Assembly: GCF_041929845.1 (NCBI RefSeq) | Contig: NZ_JBHEEH010000001.1 | Span: forward strand, 372,001 to 436,000 | Length of the DNA stretch: 64,000 nucleotides | Origin: Paenochrobactrum pullorum | GTDB taxonomy: Bacteria; Pseudomonadota; Alphaproteobacteria; Rhizobiales; Rhizobiaceae | Reading direction: 5' to 3' | In this document: positions 26,141 to 34,984 of the stretch, one piece after another | Numbering within the stretch: the stretch's first letter is position 1 | Layout of the letters: each line of letters opens with the position of its first letter | Notes under the pieces: model-generated | Seen by the model: the letters and a program-made list of their open reading frames with translations, nothing else | Databases searched by the model: none | Told to the model about the DNA's origin: nothing | Program-made: the position numbers and the translations under genes

Positions 26141-26916
26141 TAAAAAGTGCTGAAGAACTGGAAAAAATGGCTGTATCCGGCCGCTTGCTGGCTGATGTTT
26201 TTGTCTTCATTGATCAGCTGCCGTTGGTGGGCATGACCACCATGCAGGTGAATGATCAGGTGGAAGATTATATCGTCAACACGTTGAAATCACGCCCTGC
26301 CAGCAAAGGGCAATATGATTATCCCTATGTGCTGAACTGCTCACGCAATGAGGTGGTCTGCCATGGAATGCCGTCGGAAAAGGATGTGATTGCCACTGGT
26401 CAGATCATCAATTTTGACATCACGCTTGAGAAAGACGGCTTTATCGCTGATTCCAGTAAGACTTATATGATCGGCAGTGTAGCGCCTTATGCGGAAAAGT
26501 TGGTGCGCAGCACTTATGAAGCCTTGTGGAAGGGGATTGCGGTCGTGCGTCCCGGCGCGACTGTTGGCGATATCGGCCATGCGATCGAGCGCTTTGCCAA
26601 GGGATATGGCTATGGCGTGGTGAGCGAATATTGCGGCCATGGTATAGGGCGCGAAATGCATGAAGCACCGGATATTATTCATGTGGGCAAAGCAGGCACC
26701 GGCGTGGTGTTGCATGAAGGCATGACCTTTACCATCGAGCCAATGCTCAATCAGGGAACCGCGCGGGTCAAAACCAAAAAAGACGGCTGGACGGTGGTCA
26801 CAAAGGACGGAAAACTGTCCGCCCAGTTCGAGCATACTGTGCAAGTGACAGCCGATGGAGTCAGGGTTTTGACACTGCGCCCCGATGAAGAAAAAATGCT
26901 GGATTTGCTGAAATAA
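26137..26916 (+). CDS. map: type I methionine aminopeptidase (ParD-linked paralogue)
   Basis: Removes the initiator Met from nascent proteins. The pita-bread fold is complete at 259 residues. All catalytic and metal ligands are present: His in VCHGMPS, Asp in NFDITLE, Asp in IADSSKTY, His in CGHGIGREMHE, Glu in FTIEPM and Glu in AQFEHTV. No N-terminal Zn-finger extension. It begins inside the stop codon of the ParD-like gene, unlike the housekeeping map gene, which usually stands elsewhere in these genomes; this copy may be a second isoform. Followed by a strong bidirectional terminator shared with argG. Confidence 0.94.
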   Translation: MIKSAEELEKMAVSGRLLADVFVFIDQLPLVGMTTMQVNDQVEDYIVNTLKSRPASKGQYDYPYVLNCSRNEVVCHGMPSEKDVIATGQIINFDITLEKDGFIADSSKTYMIGSVAPYAEKLVRSTYEALWKGIAVVRPGATVGDIGHAIERFAKGYGYGVVSEYCGHGIGREMHEAPDIIHVGKAGTGVVLHEGMTFTIEPMLNQGTARVKTKKDGWTVVTKDGKLSAQFEHTVQVTADGVRVLTLRPDEEKMLDLLK

Positions 26917-26932
26917 AAGCAAATTTTGATGT

Positions 26933-26968
26933 AAAAAAAGCCCTTCCGCATTGCGAAAGGGCTTTTTC
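26933..26968. terminator. bidirectional terminator map / argG
   Basis: AAAAAAAGCCCTT pairs with AAAGGGCTTTTT around a short loop; both strands end in T-runs. It lies between convergent genes. Confidence 0.93.
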
Positions 26969-26987
26969 ATTTTTTATGCGGATAAAA

Positions 26988-28208
26988 TTAGCGACGATTA
27001 CGTGCCGCCAATGTACGCAGACGCAATGCATTGAGCTTGATGAAGCCTGCTGCATCTTTCTGGTCATAGGCGCCGTGATCGTCTTCAAAGGTAACAAGCG
27101 CATCGGAATAAAGCGACTTATCGCTTTCACGACCGGTGACGATAACATTGCCCTTGTAGAGTTTCAGGGTTACTTCACCTTCAACATGCTGCTGGCTGAG
27201 GTCGATTGCGGCCTGCAACATTTCACGCTCAGGCGAGAACCAGAAGCCGTAATAGATCAACTCTGCATAACGTGGCATCAGTTCATCTTTAAGGTGAGCC
27301 GCACCTCGGTCAAGAGTGATGGATTCCATTGCGCGATGCGCTGCCAACAAGATGGTGCCGCCTGGTGTTTCGTAAACGCCGCGTGACTTCATGCCGACAA
27401 AACGGTTTTCTACAAGGTCAAGACGACCAATACCATTGTCACGGCCATAATCGTTCAACTTGGCGAGAATCGTTGCTGGTGACATGCGGATGCCGTTGAT
27501 GGAAACCGCATCACCTTTTTCAAAGCCGATCTTGATGATGGTTGGCTTGTCTGGTGCGGCTTCCGGCGAAATGGTGCGCATATGTACATATTCAGGGGCT
27601 TCAACTGCTGGATCTTCCAGAACTTTACCTTCGGATGAAGAATGCAGCAGGTTGGCATCAACGGAGAATGGTGCTTCGCCGAGCTTGTCTTTTGCAACAG
27701 GGATCTGGTGCTGTTCAGCAAAGTTGAGCAGGTCTGTACGGCTCTTGAATGCCCAGTCGCGCCAAGGTGCAATGATCTTGATGTCCGGATTGAGCGCGTA
27801 AGCGGAAAGCTCGAAACGAACCTGATCGTTGCCTTTACCGGTTGCGCCGTGTGCAATGGCATCCGCACCGGTTTCTTCAGCGATTTCGATCAAACGCTTG
27901 GAAATGAGCGGACGTGCAATGGAAGTACCGAGCAGGTAGACGCCTTCATAAACCGCATTGGCGCGGAACATCGGAAAGACGAAATCACGAACAAATTCTT
28001 CACGGACATCTTCAACATAGATTTCTTTGATGCCGAGCATTTCTGCTTTTTTGCGCGCAGGTTCAAGTTCTTCGCCCTGACCCAGATCAGCAGTAAAGGT
28101 CACAACTTCTGCATTCAGTTCGGTTTGCAGCCATTTCAGAATGATGGATGTATCGAGGCCGCCCGAATAGGCGAGAACGACTTTTTTAACGTCTTTCAAC
28201 TTGCTCAT
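26988..28208 (-). CDS. argG: argininosuccinate synthase
   Basis: Condenses citrulline and aspartate with ATP to argininosuccinate, the penultimate step of arginine synthesis. The 406-residue length is normal. The N-terminal ATP-binding PP-motif is VVLAYSGGLDTS (about residues 10-21). Citrulline- and aspartate-binding segments GNDQVRFELSAYAL and IAPWRDWAF follow, then the C-terminal EGEVTLKLYKGN region. Single gene with its own promoter in the 200-bp gap before lysE. No arginine-specific operator was recognised. Confidence 0.98.
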   Translation of the reverse strand: MSKLKDVKKVVLAYSGGLDTSIILKWLQTELNAEVVTFTADLGQGEELEPARKKAEMLGIKEIYVEDVREEFVRDFVFPMFRANAVYEGVYLLGTSIARPLISKRLIEIAEETGADAIAHGATGKGNDQVRFELSAYALNPDIKIIAPWRDWAFKSRTDLLNFAEQHQIPVAKDKLGEAPFSVDANLLHSSSEGKVLEDPAVEAPEYVHMRTISPEAAPDKPTIIKIGFEKGDAVSINGIRMSPATILAKLNDYGRDNGIGRLDLVENRFVGMKSRGVYETPGGTILLAAHRAMESITLDRGAAHLKDELMPRYAELIYYGFWFSPEREMLQAAIDLSQQHVEGEVTLKLYKGNVIVTGRESDKSLYSDALVTFEDDHGAYDQKDAAGFIKLNALRLRTLAARNRR

Positions 28209-28411
28209 AATTCACTTCCGTTCGATGCAAAATCAGCCGGTTGACGGCCAGAAAGGGTCAGAGAAATATATTTGTTACTTGGTCTTTTATCAGCTGGATA
28301 AGACTGTGCAAGTATGATGGTGCAAGAGGCGTTGTTTCTGTCAAAAAAAATGATAGATAATCGCCTCTATTCGCGTTAGCTTGCCGAAAATTCATCTTAC
28401 ATGAGGTTCGG

Positions 28412-29071
28412 ATGTCATTTTTGGCGGCGCTCACATTTATTCCTGAATGGCCGGTGATTGTGCAGTTTTTTATCGCAACTGCGATCCTGTCTCTCACCCC
28501 CGGACCTGATATGACACTATTTGTCGGGCGTTCTTTGTCGGAAGGTAAGGCTGCCGGTTTTGCCTGTATGGCAGGCGCCTGCACCGGCATTGTTATTCAT
28601 AGCAGCATGGTGGCGCTGGGTTTATCAGCACTCATCATTGCTTCACCAACAGCCTTTTGGGTGTTGAAGGTGGTGGGAGCTATGTATCTTGTCTGGCTGG
28701 CATTTCAGGCGATCACCAAAGGCTCGGCTTTTTCACTGGAAAAGAACGTTACGAAGAAACACACATTCTGGCAAAACTGGCTTACTGGTTTAGGCATCAA
28801 TTTGCTCAACCCGAAAGTGATTTTGTTCAACATGACGTTTTTACCGCAATTTGTGTCGGCACATGATCCGCATGTGACGGGAAAATTGTTGTTTTTGGGG
28901 CTGATCTTTATTCCGATGGCGCTGCCTTTCACCATTCCTATGGTGCTGGTAGCCGATAAGTTTGCTGGTCTTTTGAAGAAAAACCCGAAAGTTACTCGTA
29001 TTATTGATTGGTTGTTTGCTGGTGTATTCTCGGCCTTTGCCCTGAAAATTCTGACCGCTCAAACCAAATAA
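28412..29071 (+). CDS. LysE/RhtB-family amino acid exporter
   Basis: A 219-residue inner-membrane exporter with about six hydrophobic segments. The family signature is in the first helix: ATAILSLTPGPDMTLFVGRSL, followed by a small-residue helix GFACMAGACTGIVIHSSMVAL. NLLNPKVILFNMTFLPQFV is also typical. Substrate cannot be told from sequence (threonine, homoserine, lysine and leucine exporters all occur). The ATG has GAGG just upstream. Divergent from argG. Its terminator overlaps the 3' end of the facing gene. Confidence 0.9.
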   Translation: MSFLAALTFIPEWPVIVQFFIATAILSLTPGPDMTLFVGRSLSEGKAAGFACMAGACTGIVIHSSMVALGLSALIIASPTAFWVLKVVGAMYLVWLAFQAITKGSAFSLEKNVTKKHTFWQNWLTGLGINLLNPKVILFNMTFLPQFVSAHDPHVTGKLLFLGLIFIPMALPFTIPMVLVADKFAGLLKKNPKVTRIIDWLFAGVFSAFALKILTAQTK

Positions 29072-29082
29072 TAATGAATAAG

Positions 29083-29108
29083 AAAACGGGGATTTAAACC
29101 CCGTTTTT
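29083..29108. terminator. terminator of the LysE gene
   Basis: AAACGGGG pairs with CCCCGTTTTT around ATTTAAA. The right part lies inside the last codons of the minus-strand membrane protein gene (29094-29573). Confidence 0.85.
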
Positions 29109-29573
29109 ATTGCAAATTCTTTGTCTGATTGTACCGGCATTGCGACCGGCGATCTTCCAATAAATCAATCCGCAAATGGCACCACTGATAATAAGGCCGC
29201 CTAATTTAAACAAGCTGTCTTCAAAGGGCATCAGTCGTCCTGAGATAAGATTTTCAAACCAATTATAATAAATGATGGCAATGCCTAGCATTGCTCCGAA
29301 AATCATGTAGGTCAGACGGTTTTTAAGGGCAAAAATTTCCGTAATCAGAATAAAAATTGTGCAAGGCACAGCCATGATAAAGGCAGTTAAAACCCAGCCG
29401 ATCAGCAAAACCGCACCAATGCCATGAATAAATTCAACTGGGTCTTCTATGCCTTCAGGAAACAGAAAACTTTGAGGAGCGGACACAAAAAACAAGCATA
29501 TGAGGGCAACCAGTGTGGTCAAAACATAGCCGGCCAGAATTTTTAAAATTAAAATGCCGGAGGATTGCTTCAA
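29094..29573 (-). CDS. four-helix membrane protein, unknown
   Basis: A 159-residue protein with four clear hydrophobic segments (about 8-31, 50-78, 86-106 and 122-142) and a short basic C-terminus. It starts inside the rlmN stop region (4-bp ATGA overlap), so it is translated with rlmN. The end lies in the hairpin shared with the LysE gene. The layout resembles small DUF-type integral membrane proteins that follow rlmN in Hyphomicrobiales, but no function is known to me. Confidence 0.8.
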   Translation of the reverse strand: MKQSSGILILKILAGYVLTTLVALICLFFVSAPQSFLFPEGIEDPVEFIHGIGAVLLIGWVLTAFIMAVPCTIFILITEIFALKNRLTYMIFGAMLGIAIIYYNWFENLISGRLMPFEDSLFKLGGLIISGAICGLIYWKIAGRNAGTIRQRICNKNGV

Positions 29574-30805
29574 ACAGCATTTTCCTCTGCTATCATGGCT
29601 TCAAGTTGAAGACGTTCACTCTTGCGCATGATTTCAGATTCGGATTTTAACTGGCCGCAGGCTGCGAAAATATCGCGCCCACGCGGGGTGCGGATTGGAG
29701 ACGCATAACCAGCCGCATTGACATAATCAGCAAAACGCTCGATCTGCTCCCAATCCGAGCATTGGTAATTGGTGCCAGGCCAAGGGTTGAACGGGATAAG
29801 GTTGATCTTTGCAGGAATGCCACGCAGCAGTTTCACCAGTGCTTTGGCATCTTCCAAACTGTCATTCACATCCTTAAGCATTACATATTCAAAGGTAATG
29901 CGCTTGGCATTGGAAAGCCCCGGATAATCACGGCAGGCTTTCATCAATTCGTCCAGCGGATATTTCTTATTGATCGGCACCAGCATGTCGCGCAATTCAT
30001 CACGCACAGCATGAAGCGAAATCGCCAGCATCACGCCAATTTCTTCGCCGGTGCGGTATATTTCAGGCACAACACCGGATGTGGAGAGCGTAATACGGCG
30101 CTTGGAAAGCGCCAAGCCATCACCATCAGAGGCAATCAACAGCGCCTTTTTCACTTCTTCAAAATTATAAAGCGGCTCACCCATACCCATCATGACGATA
30201 TTGGTAACCTTGCGGCCTTCTGCCGGCACAATTGCACCATCTGGTGTGCCTTTTTCAGGGAAATCGCCCAAGCGATCACGCGCCACGAGAAGCTGCGCCA
30301 GAATTTCTTCGGCGGTCAGGTTACGCACCATTTTCTGGGTACCGGTATGGCAAAAAGAGCAAGTGAGTGTGCAACCAACCTGCGAGGAGATGCACAAAGT
30401 GCCGCGACCTTCTTCAGGAATATAAACGGTTTCAATTTCCACCGGACGACCGGCACCGCGTGGCGGAAAACGGAACAACCATTTGCGGGTTCCGTCATTG
30501 GAGATCTGTTCTTCAACCATTTCCGGCCGTTGAATACTGAAATTTTCCGTCAACGTATGACGCAAATCCTTGGAAATATTCAGCATATCATCAAACTCGG
30601 ATACGCCGCGCACATAGAGCCAATGCCAGAGCTGGGCGATGCGCATTTTTGTCTGACGTGGCGGAACGCCGACATTGACCAATGCTTCTGCCATTTCTTC
30701 GCGGGAAAGACCGATCAAAGATGGTTTCAGCGGCCTGTTGGCGCGAATATGCTGCGCCAGACGGTCACGTGTATCATCCTGTGTCAGGTCGAAAGAAATG
30801 GACAT
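29570..30805 (-). CDS. rlmN: 23S rRNA (adenine2503-C2)-methyltransferase RlmN
   Basis: Radical-SAM enzyme that methylates C2 of A2503 in 23S rRNA and A37 of some tRNAs. An N-terminal RNA-binding part (LSREEMAEALVNVGVPPRQ, LWHWLYVRG) precedes the radical-SAM core with cluster motif CTLTCSFC. GTQKMVRNLTAEEI, NIVMMGMGEPLYNFEEVKKA (SAM-binding GEP motif) and the C-terminal GRDIFAACGQL with its catalytic Cys follow. The length of 411 residues is normal. The downstream membrane protein gene overlaps its stop. The upstream ialB gene is separated by 287 bp and a terminator. Confidence 0.97.
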   Translation of the reverse strand: MSISFDLTQDDTRDRLAQHIRANRPLKPSLIGLSREEMAEALVNVGVPPRQTKMRIAQLWHWLYVRGVSEFDDMLNISKDLRHTLTENFSIQRPEMVEEQISNDGTRKWLFRFPPRGAGRPVEIETVYIPEEGRGTLCISSQVGCTLTCSFCHTGTQKMVRNLTAEEILAQLLVARDRLGDFPEKGTPDGAIVPAEGRKVTNIVMMGMGEPLYNFEEVKKALLIASDGDGLALSKRRITLSTSGVVPEIYRTGEEIGVMLAISLHAVRDELRDMLVPINKKYPLDELMKACRDYPGLSNAKRITFEYVMLKDVNDSLEDAKALVKLLRGIPAKINLIPFNPWPGTNYQCSDWEQIERFADYVNAAGYASPIRTPRGRDIFAACGQLKSESEIMRKSERLQLEAMIAEENAV

Positions 30806-31002
30806 CGTTTTACAGTTCTTCTGTGTTGGTTCGAATTAAATGTGGGTATGATCAAGGCACATCATATGCCTGTAGCCTCTTCAAAGGCTTTGTTAGGCGC
30901 GCTCATAACATGAAAAAGCGCAGCCGTCATCACACATGTTCTATTGCGTCATTTAACAAGCAATTGGGTAACAGGCAATTGGGGCTTTTTTCTATATAGA
31001 AC

Positions 31003-31030
31003 AAAAAAGCCGGACTTAAAGCCCGGCTTT
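31003..31030 (-). terminator. ialB terminator
   Basis: AAAGCCGG / CCGGCTTT stem. On the minus strand it ends in TTTTTTG, 63 bp after the ialB stop. Confidence 0.85.
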
Positions 31031-31092
31031 GAAAAATCAATCTGAAATCGAAAACTAAAGTTTCAAAAAATCAGATTTCATAGATCAAGAAA

Positions 31093-31596
31093 TTACTTGC
31101 AGTTTTGAATGGCGTTCAATGCTGCGGTAATGCCTTTCAGCGAATAGGTGTAGCTTGTGTTTGTACCACGCTGGGATTGCGCTTTTACAACCATATCCGC
31201 ACCACCGCGCATTGCTGCGATCAGCTGCGGTTCTTCTGCTGCATTTTCCATCCAGCCCGATTTTCCGTTCACAAACATATTGAATGAACGTGAACCGATG
31301 GTGACGGTTACTTTAGAATTAGCTTTCAGGTCATAACCAGCCATGAACTGTGGTTCGAAAGACACGTTCTGACCAGGCTTCTGGGTGACCAGAAAGAAAT
31401 TGTCGCCATGATTAACGGATGATGGCTGCATCTGGGTCGGAACCGACAGCACATAGCAAACCTTGCCGTTACCTGACTTATAGCTATAGGCACCCCAGAC
31501 GTCGAACTGTTTAATCTGGGTCGGTGTCTGTGCGAGTGCCGAACCCGCCATTGCAATTGTAAACACCGAAGCCGCGACGATCGATTTTCCAAGCAT
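31093..31596 (-). CDS. ialB: invasion-associated locus B (IalB) family protein
   Basis: A 167-residue exported protein with a signal peptide ending AGSALA-Q (residue 22). The rest is an IalB domain: QFDVWGAYSYKSGNGKVCYVLS at the start, GSRSFNMFVNGKSGWM in the middle, ending ALNAIQNCK. Two Cys (in KVCYV and at the C-terminus) could form a disulfide. IalB of Bartonella promotes erythrocyte invasion, but paralogues are common in free-living Hyphomicrobiales, where the role is unknown, so the name does not imply virulence. Single gene with its own terminator. Confidence 0.9.
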   Translation of the reverse strand: MLGKSIVAASVFTIAMAGSALAQTPTQIKQFDVWGAYSYKSGNGKVCYVLSVPTQMQPSSVNHGDNFFLVTQKPGQNVSFEPQFMAGYDLKANSKVTVTIGSRSFNMFVNGKSGWMENAAEEPQLIAAMRGGADMVVKAQSQRGTNTSYTYSLKGITAALNAIQNCK

Positions 31597-31893
31597 TGTT
31601 TTTTACCGGTTCTCTTTCGTTTGCTTCAAAATGGTAGATCGGGATAACCGCCGTTCACAGGCCGTCCCGTTCAATTACCCTTAATTTGACTTAATTTAGG
31701 TTACTAAACGGTGAAGATTTAGCGAAAATGTCCAAGTTTTTTCGCCTTGTGGAAAATGGTCGTCATCTCGTCTCTGATTGCTCAGACATCAGCCAAAAGA
31801 AGGTGGCGAGATTTTGTCATATTCGCGACTACTGATAATAAGTTTGTTTTTGTTTGTGTAAAGGTTGAATTTGAGTGTAATAATCAACTTTGT

Positions 31894-32286
31894 TTATGCA
31901 TGTTTGTTTGCTGTGCCGTCGGCTTCCTGCAGAGCAGTTTTGGCCGCTGCACGATGGGCAGGGGTAATATGGGTGCGGATTGCTGCCAGTGCGGCCATGA
32001 GCACAGCGATATCATCGGTAAAACCAATGCCTATCAGCATGTCCGGAATAAAATCAAACGGCAGGACAAAATAAGCCAGTGCCGCCATCAGAGTCATGCG
32101 GACACGGCGCGGTGTTTGCGGATCCAGTGCGCAAAAATAAGCGGCAACCACTTCATCCATAAACGGAATATGGCGGCCGGCGCGCCGCACGGTTTTCCAA
32201 AAGCCGTTTTTCACTTTGTCTTTACGCTGCTGGTAGGTGTTGTCATCACCAGGTTCCAGAATTTCTCCTATTTTCACATCATCCAT
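31894..32286 (-). CDS. YkvA/DUF1232 family protein
   Basis: A 130-residue protein with the DUF1232 core RMTLMAALAYFVLPFDFIPDMLIG (about 63-86) and a second hydrophobic stretch (FTDDIAVLMAALAAI). The FDFIPD motif is the family hallmark. The start at MDDVKIGE is chosen because GGAGG lies 7 nt upstream; an ATG two codons earlier sits directly on that site. The function is unknown and the protein is probably membrane-associated. It is the downstream partner of phhB on the minus strand, about 130 bp apart. Confidence 0.88.
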   Translation of the reverse strand: MDDVKIGEILEPGDDNTYQQRKDKVKNGFWKTVRRAGRHIPFMDEVVAAYFCALDPQTPRRVRMTLMAALAYFVLPFDFIPDMLIGIGFTDDIAVLMAALAAIRTHITPAHRAAAKTALQEADGTANKHA

Positions 32287-32414
32287 CAACATCCCTCCGG
32301 GACTTTAATAAGCAGAATAGTTCATGTGCGTTTTGGGGCGGCACGAGCCACAATGAGCTATAAATGGGGAGGCTTTCATCTTCGTGCAAGTTATTGAAGG
32401 ATATTATCCGGTTT

Positions 32415-32711
32415 TTAACTGCTGCCAAGCCGATCCATAATTTCAGCCATTTGAATATCCAGTTTGGTAATACCGTGGCTGGAATGGGTGGTGAGTGTAA
32501 CTTCCACTTTATTATAAACATTGGACCACTCCGGATGATGGTTGAGCTTTTCTGCATGCATCGCAATACGGGTCATAAAACCGAATGCGGCATTGAAATT
32601 TTGGAAAGTGAACAGGCGTCGGATAGCTTTGCCGCTATTGACCATTTCCCAGTCAGGCAAAGCGATGAGAGCATCGGCAAGTTCTTGTGGGGTCAGAAGT
32701 GTGCGTGACAT
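32415..32711 (-). CDS. phhB: 4a-hydroxytetrahydrobiopterin dehydratase
   Basis: Pterin-4a-carbinolamine dehydratase, 98 residues, which recycles the pterin cofactor of aromatic amino acid hydroxylases. The motif HAEKLNHHPEWSNVYNKVE carries the catalytic histidines, and SSHGITKLDIQMAE is the second conserved block. No phenylalanine hydroxylase gene is in the window, so an alternative role in molybdopterin or pterin metabolism cannot be excluded. Transcribed leftward; the divergent neighbour is the phosphatase gene. Confidence 0.93.
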   Translation of the reverse strand: MSRTLLTPQELADALIALPDWEMVNSGKAIRRLFTFQNFNAAFGFMTRIAMHAEKLNHHPEWSNVYNKVEVTLTTHSSHGITKLDIQMAEIMDRLGSS

Positions 32712-32772
32712 TCACTCATGCTCCGGTTTAGATAGGTATGTTGTTAAATAAACGCATATGGGTGATGGGATT

Positions 32773-33243
32773 ATGCTCAAAAATACGCCGCGTTCCATTC
32801 TATTTATCTGTCTTGGCAATATTTGCCGCTCGCCTTTGGCAGAAGGCGTGATGCGCCACGTCTGGGAAAATTCCGGGCGTGACGAGATCATTCATTTCGA
32901 TTCTGCCGGCACCAATGGTTATCACACCGGCGAAGCACCCGATCCCCGTTCGATTGAAGTGGCAAGGTTGCATGGCATTGATATTGCGGCACAGCGCTGC
33001 CGCCAGCTCACCCGCGATGATTTTTATAATTTTGATCTGATTTTGGGTATGGATCAGGTCAATATGGCCACACTTGCGCAAAGAAAACCAGACGACGCCA
33101 CCGCACATATTGCGCTTTTTACCGATATTTCAGGGATCGGGGATATGGAAATCCCCGATCCTTATTTTGGTGATATGTCTGGTTTTGAAGAGGTTTATCG
33201 CATGGTGCTTTCATCTTCAAAAGCGCTTGCCGAGCGCTTTTGA
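32773..33243 (+). CDS. low-molecular-weight protein-tyrosine phosphatase
   Basis: A 156-residue cytosolic phosphatase. The P-loop ICLGNICRSPLAEG (CX5R nucleophile Cys and Arg) is near the N-terminus and the general acid Asp is in IPDPYFGD near the C-terminus. The start at MLKNTPRS is used (GATGGGA upstream); a further in-frame ATG lies 15 nt earlier. Targets may be capsule or exopolysaccharide tyrosine kinases or other phosphoproteins; none is encoded nearby. The last 49 bp overlap the 3' end of the convergent thpR gene. Confidence 0.93.
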   Translation: MLKNTPRSILFICLGNICRSPLAEGVMRHVWENSGRDEIIHFDSAGTNGYHTGEAPDPRSIEVARLHGIDIAAQRCRQLTRDDFYNFDLILGMDQVNMATLAQRKPDDATAHIALFTDISGIGDMEIPDPYFGDMSGFEEVYRMVLSSSKALAERF

Positions 33244-33788
33244 AGTGAAGACGGGCGGTTCAAAGGCCACGTTTCTTCAATAATATAAGGACCGCCGCCG
33301 ATAGAATCGCGCGATGACATCAGCACAAAGCGCGAGACGGTAAAGGGTTGGGTGGCAAAGTTACCTCGTGATGAAAGATAATGCGCCACATCGCCGTCAC
33401 GCGGGTTTTTCAACCGTGCAAGGGTGACATGGGGCACAAATTTGCGCGGATCAGCCGGTACGCTTAGGCGCTGGCAGATGCGTTCGATCTCGGCCTGCAG
33501 CGCATTCAGTTCCGGTGAAGGGGCAACGCCTGCATAAATACTATGTGGTTTTTTGGAGCCGAAAGCCCCGACACCCGAAAGGGTCAAAGAAAATTGCTGC
33601 CGTTCGATACGGTCGAATTCAGATACGATTTCATCAGCAATATGGCCTTCAATATCGCCGATAAAGCGCAATGTCAGGTGATAGTTTTCAACATCAATCC
33701 AGCGTGCACCGGGCAAACCGCCGCGTAGCAGCGAGAGGGAAAGTGTAGCATCGCGTGGGATTTCGAGAGCGGTGAAAAGACGTGGCAT
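33195..33788 (-). CDS. thpR: RNA 2',3'-cyclic phosphodiesterase (2'-5' RNA ligase family)
   Basis: A 197-residue 2H phosphoesterase. The two HxTx signatures HLTLRFIG and HVTLARLK are present (about residues 42 and 118), the start MPRLFTALEIP is typical, and the length is close to the family norm with a slightly long tail. It opens 2',3'-cyclic phosphates in RNA; older literature describes ligase activity on tRNA half-molecules. Its C-terminal coding region overlaps the phosphatase gene by 49 bp on the other strand, and no terminator is visible between them. Confidence 0.93.
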   Translation of the reverse strand: MPRLFTALEIPRDATLSLSLLRGGLPGARWIDVENYHLTLRFIGDIEGHIADEIVSEFDRIERQQFSLTLSGVGAFGSKKPHSIYAGVAPSPELNALQAEIERICQRLSVPADPRKFVPHVTLARLKNPRDGDVAHYLSSRGNFATQPFTVSRFVLMSSRDSIGGGPYIIEETWPLNRPSSLQKRSASAFEDESTMR

Positions 33789-34002
33789 CTGGCAACTCCC
33801 CGAACTGTCGTGCCCTAAACTGTAAAAGCCTTAAACGGCTGTGCTTGGGGCACTTGCGTGAAGCTGCTGTAATTTTTCAGCAGTTTCAGGCATTTGAGTG
33901 CTTAATTTCTGCTTTTCATCGCCTGCTCAATGCAAGGCGATATGTCAGCCAAACATTGAAAGTGCTTTGGGGCAAGTCAATTTAACTGTTTGAACCAATG
34001 TT

Positions 34003-34740
34003 TTATTGGGCTTTCCCCTGATTTTGCAGCTCTGTGATGGTTTTTTGAATAAAGGGGGAGAAGTTTGCAACCATCACAGCCACGCCTTCTGCATTCGGAT
34101 GCATACCGTCTTCGAGCTGCAAAGATTGATTGGTCATCACGCCTTCAAGAAAGAACGGATAAAGCGGCACTTGATATTTATCGGCAAGCTTTTGATAAAT
34201 CGGATTGAACTGCGCCGCGTAATCCGCGCCCATATTCGGTGGTGCTATCATACCAGCCAAAACAGCCGGAATTTTGCGTGCCTGCAAACGCTCCAGCATT
34301 TGATCGAGGTTTTGCGCGGTAATTTCCGGCGCAATGCCGCGTAAAGCATCATTGGCGCCAAGTTCTAAAATCACCAGATCGGCATCATCAGGCACCGACC
34401 AATTGAGGCGTTCCAAGCCGCCGGTGGTGGTGTCTCCTGAAACACCGGCATTTTCGACTGAAACATCAAACCCGTTTTTAAGAAGTGCATCTTCCAGCTG
34501 CTGGGGAAAAGCATCACCTGCCGGCAGCAGATAGCCAGCCATCAGGCTGTCGCCGAAGCCGATAATTTTAAATGATGATAGTTGGTCTTCGGGCAAAACC
34601 TCTTCCAGTCCTGATGATTCTTCCATATCCGGCTCCGGATTTTGCACCGTTCCTTGCGCACGGGCGGCAAGTGCAAACAGCCCCATAATGGCGATGATGA
34701 GGATAATGTGAAGAAAAGCTGCAAGAGGTTTGAAACGCAT
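34003..34740 (-). CDS. tesA: GDSL-type arylesterase / lysophospholipase (TesA family)
   Basis: A 245-residue exported esterase or thioesterase of the SGNH fold. An N-terminal hydrophobic signal (about 5-28) leads to a linker, then blocks I (GFGDSLMAGYLLP, nucleophile Ser), II (Gly in VSGDTTTGG), III (ELGANDALRG) and V (LEDGMHPNAEG, with Asp and His). The gene diverges from the ABC transporter pair that follows, the same arrangement as tesA with ybbA-ybbP in E. coli, which supports both names. A stretch of 202 bp separates it from the ABC genes. Confidence 0.93.
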   Translation of the reverse strand: MRFKPLAAFLHIILIIAIMGLFALAARAQGTVQNPEPDMEESSGLEEVLPEDQLSSFKIIGFGDSLMAGYLLPAGDAFPQQLEDALLKNGFDVSVENAGVSGDTTTGGLERLNWSVPDDADLVILELGANDALRGIAPEITAQNLDQMLERLQARKIPAVLAGMIAPPNMGADYAAQFNPIYQKLADKYQVPLYPFFLEGVMTNQSLQLEDGMHPNAEGVAVMVANFSPFIQKTITELQNQGKAQ

Positions 34741-34909
34741 TCAGAAAAACCCATATTGCCGGAGTATGCAAATGTGGGAGGCCAGCATTTGCAATTTTAA
34801 AGCGGCGAGAACCGCTTTGCTTGTTTAAGTTAGATCATACTTGGGTAAAACAATCTGCATCACCAATGATAATACTCGGTTTCATCGTAAATATTTTGTT
34901 ATTGCTCAT

Positions 34910-34937
34910 AACTAGACCAAGCCACAACTAGACCAAG
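34910..34937. repeat. two direct copies of a 12-bp element
   Basis: AACTAGACCAAG occurs at 34910-34921 and again at 34926-34937, start-to-start distance 16 bp, in the tesA / ABC promoter region. A pair this long and close is unlikely by chance, so it may be an operator or a slip-strand duplication. Confidence 0.8.
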
Positions 34938-34984
34938 ATTGCGTGAAATATGAGGCAAGATCATGGATAAGGGAAGAAAAATAC

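Noticed and set aside
29762..30913. 383-codon open frame on the plus strand opposite rlmN
   Set aside because: Opposite strand of a conserved gene, His/Phe-rich translation without recognisable domain.
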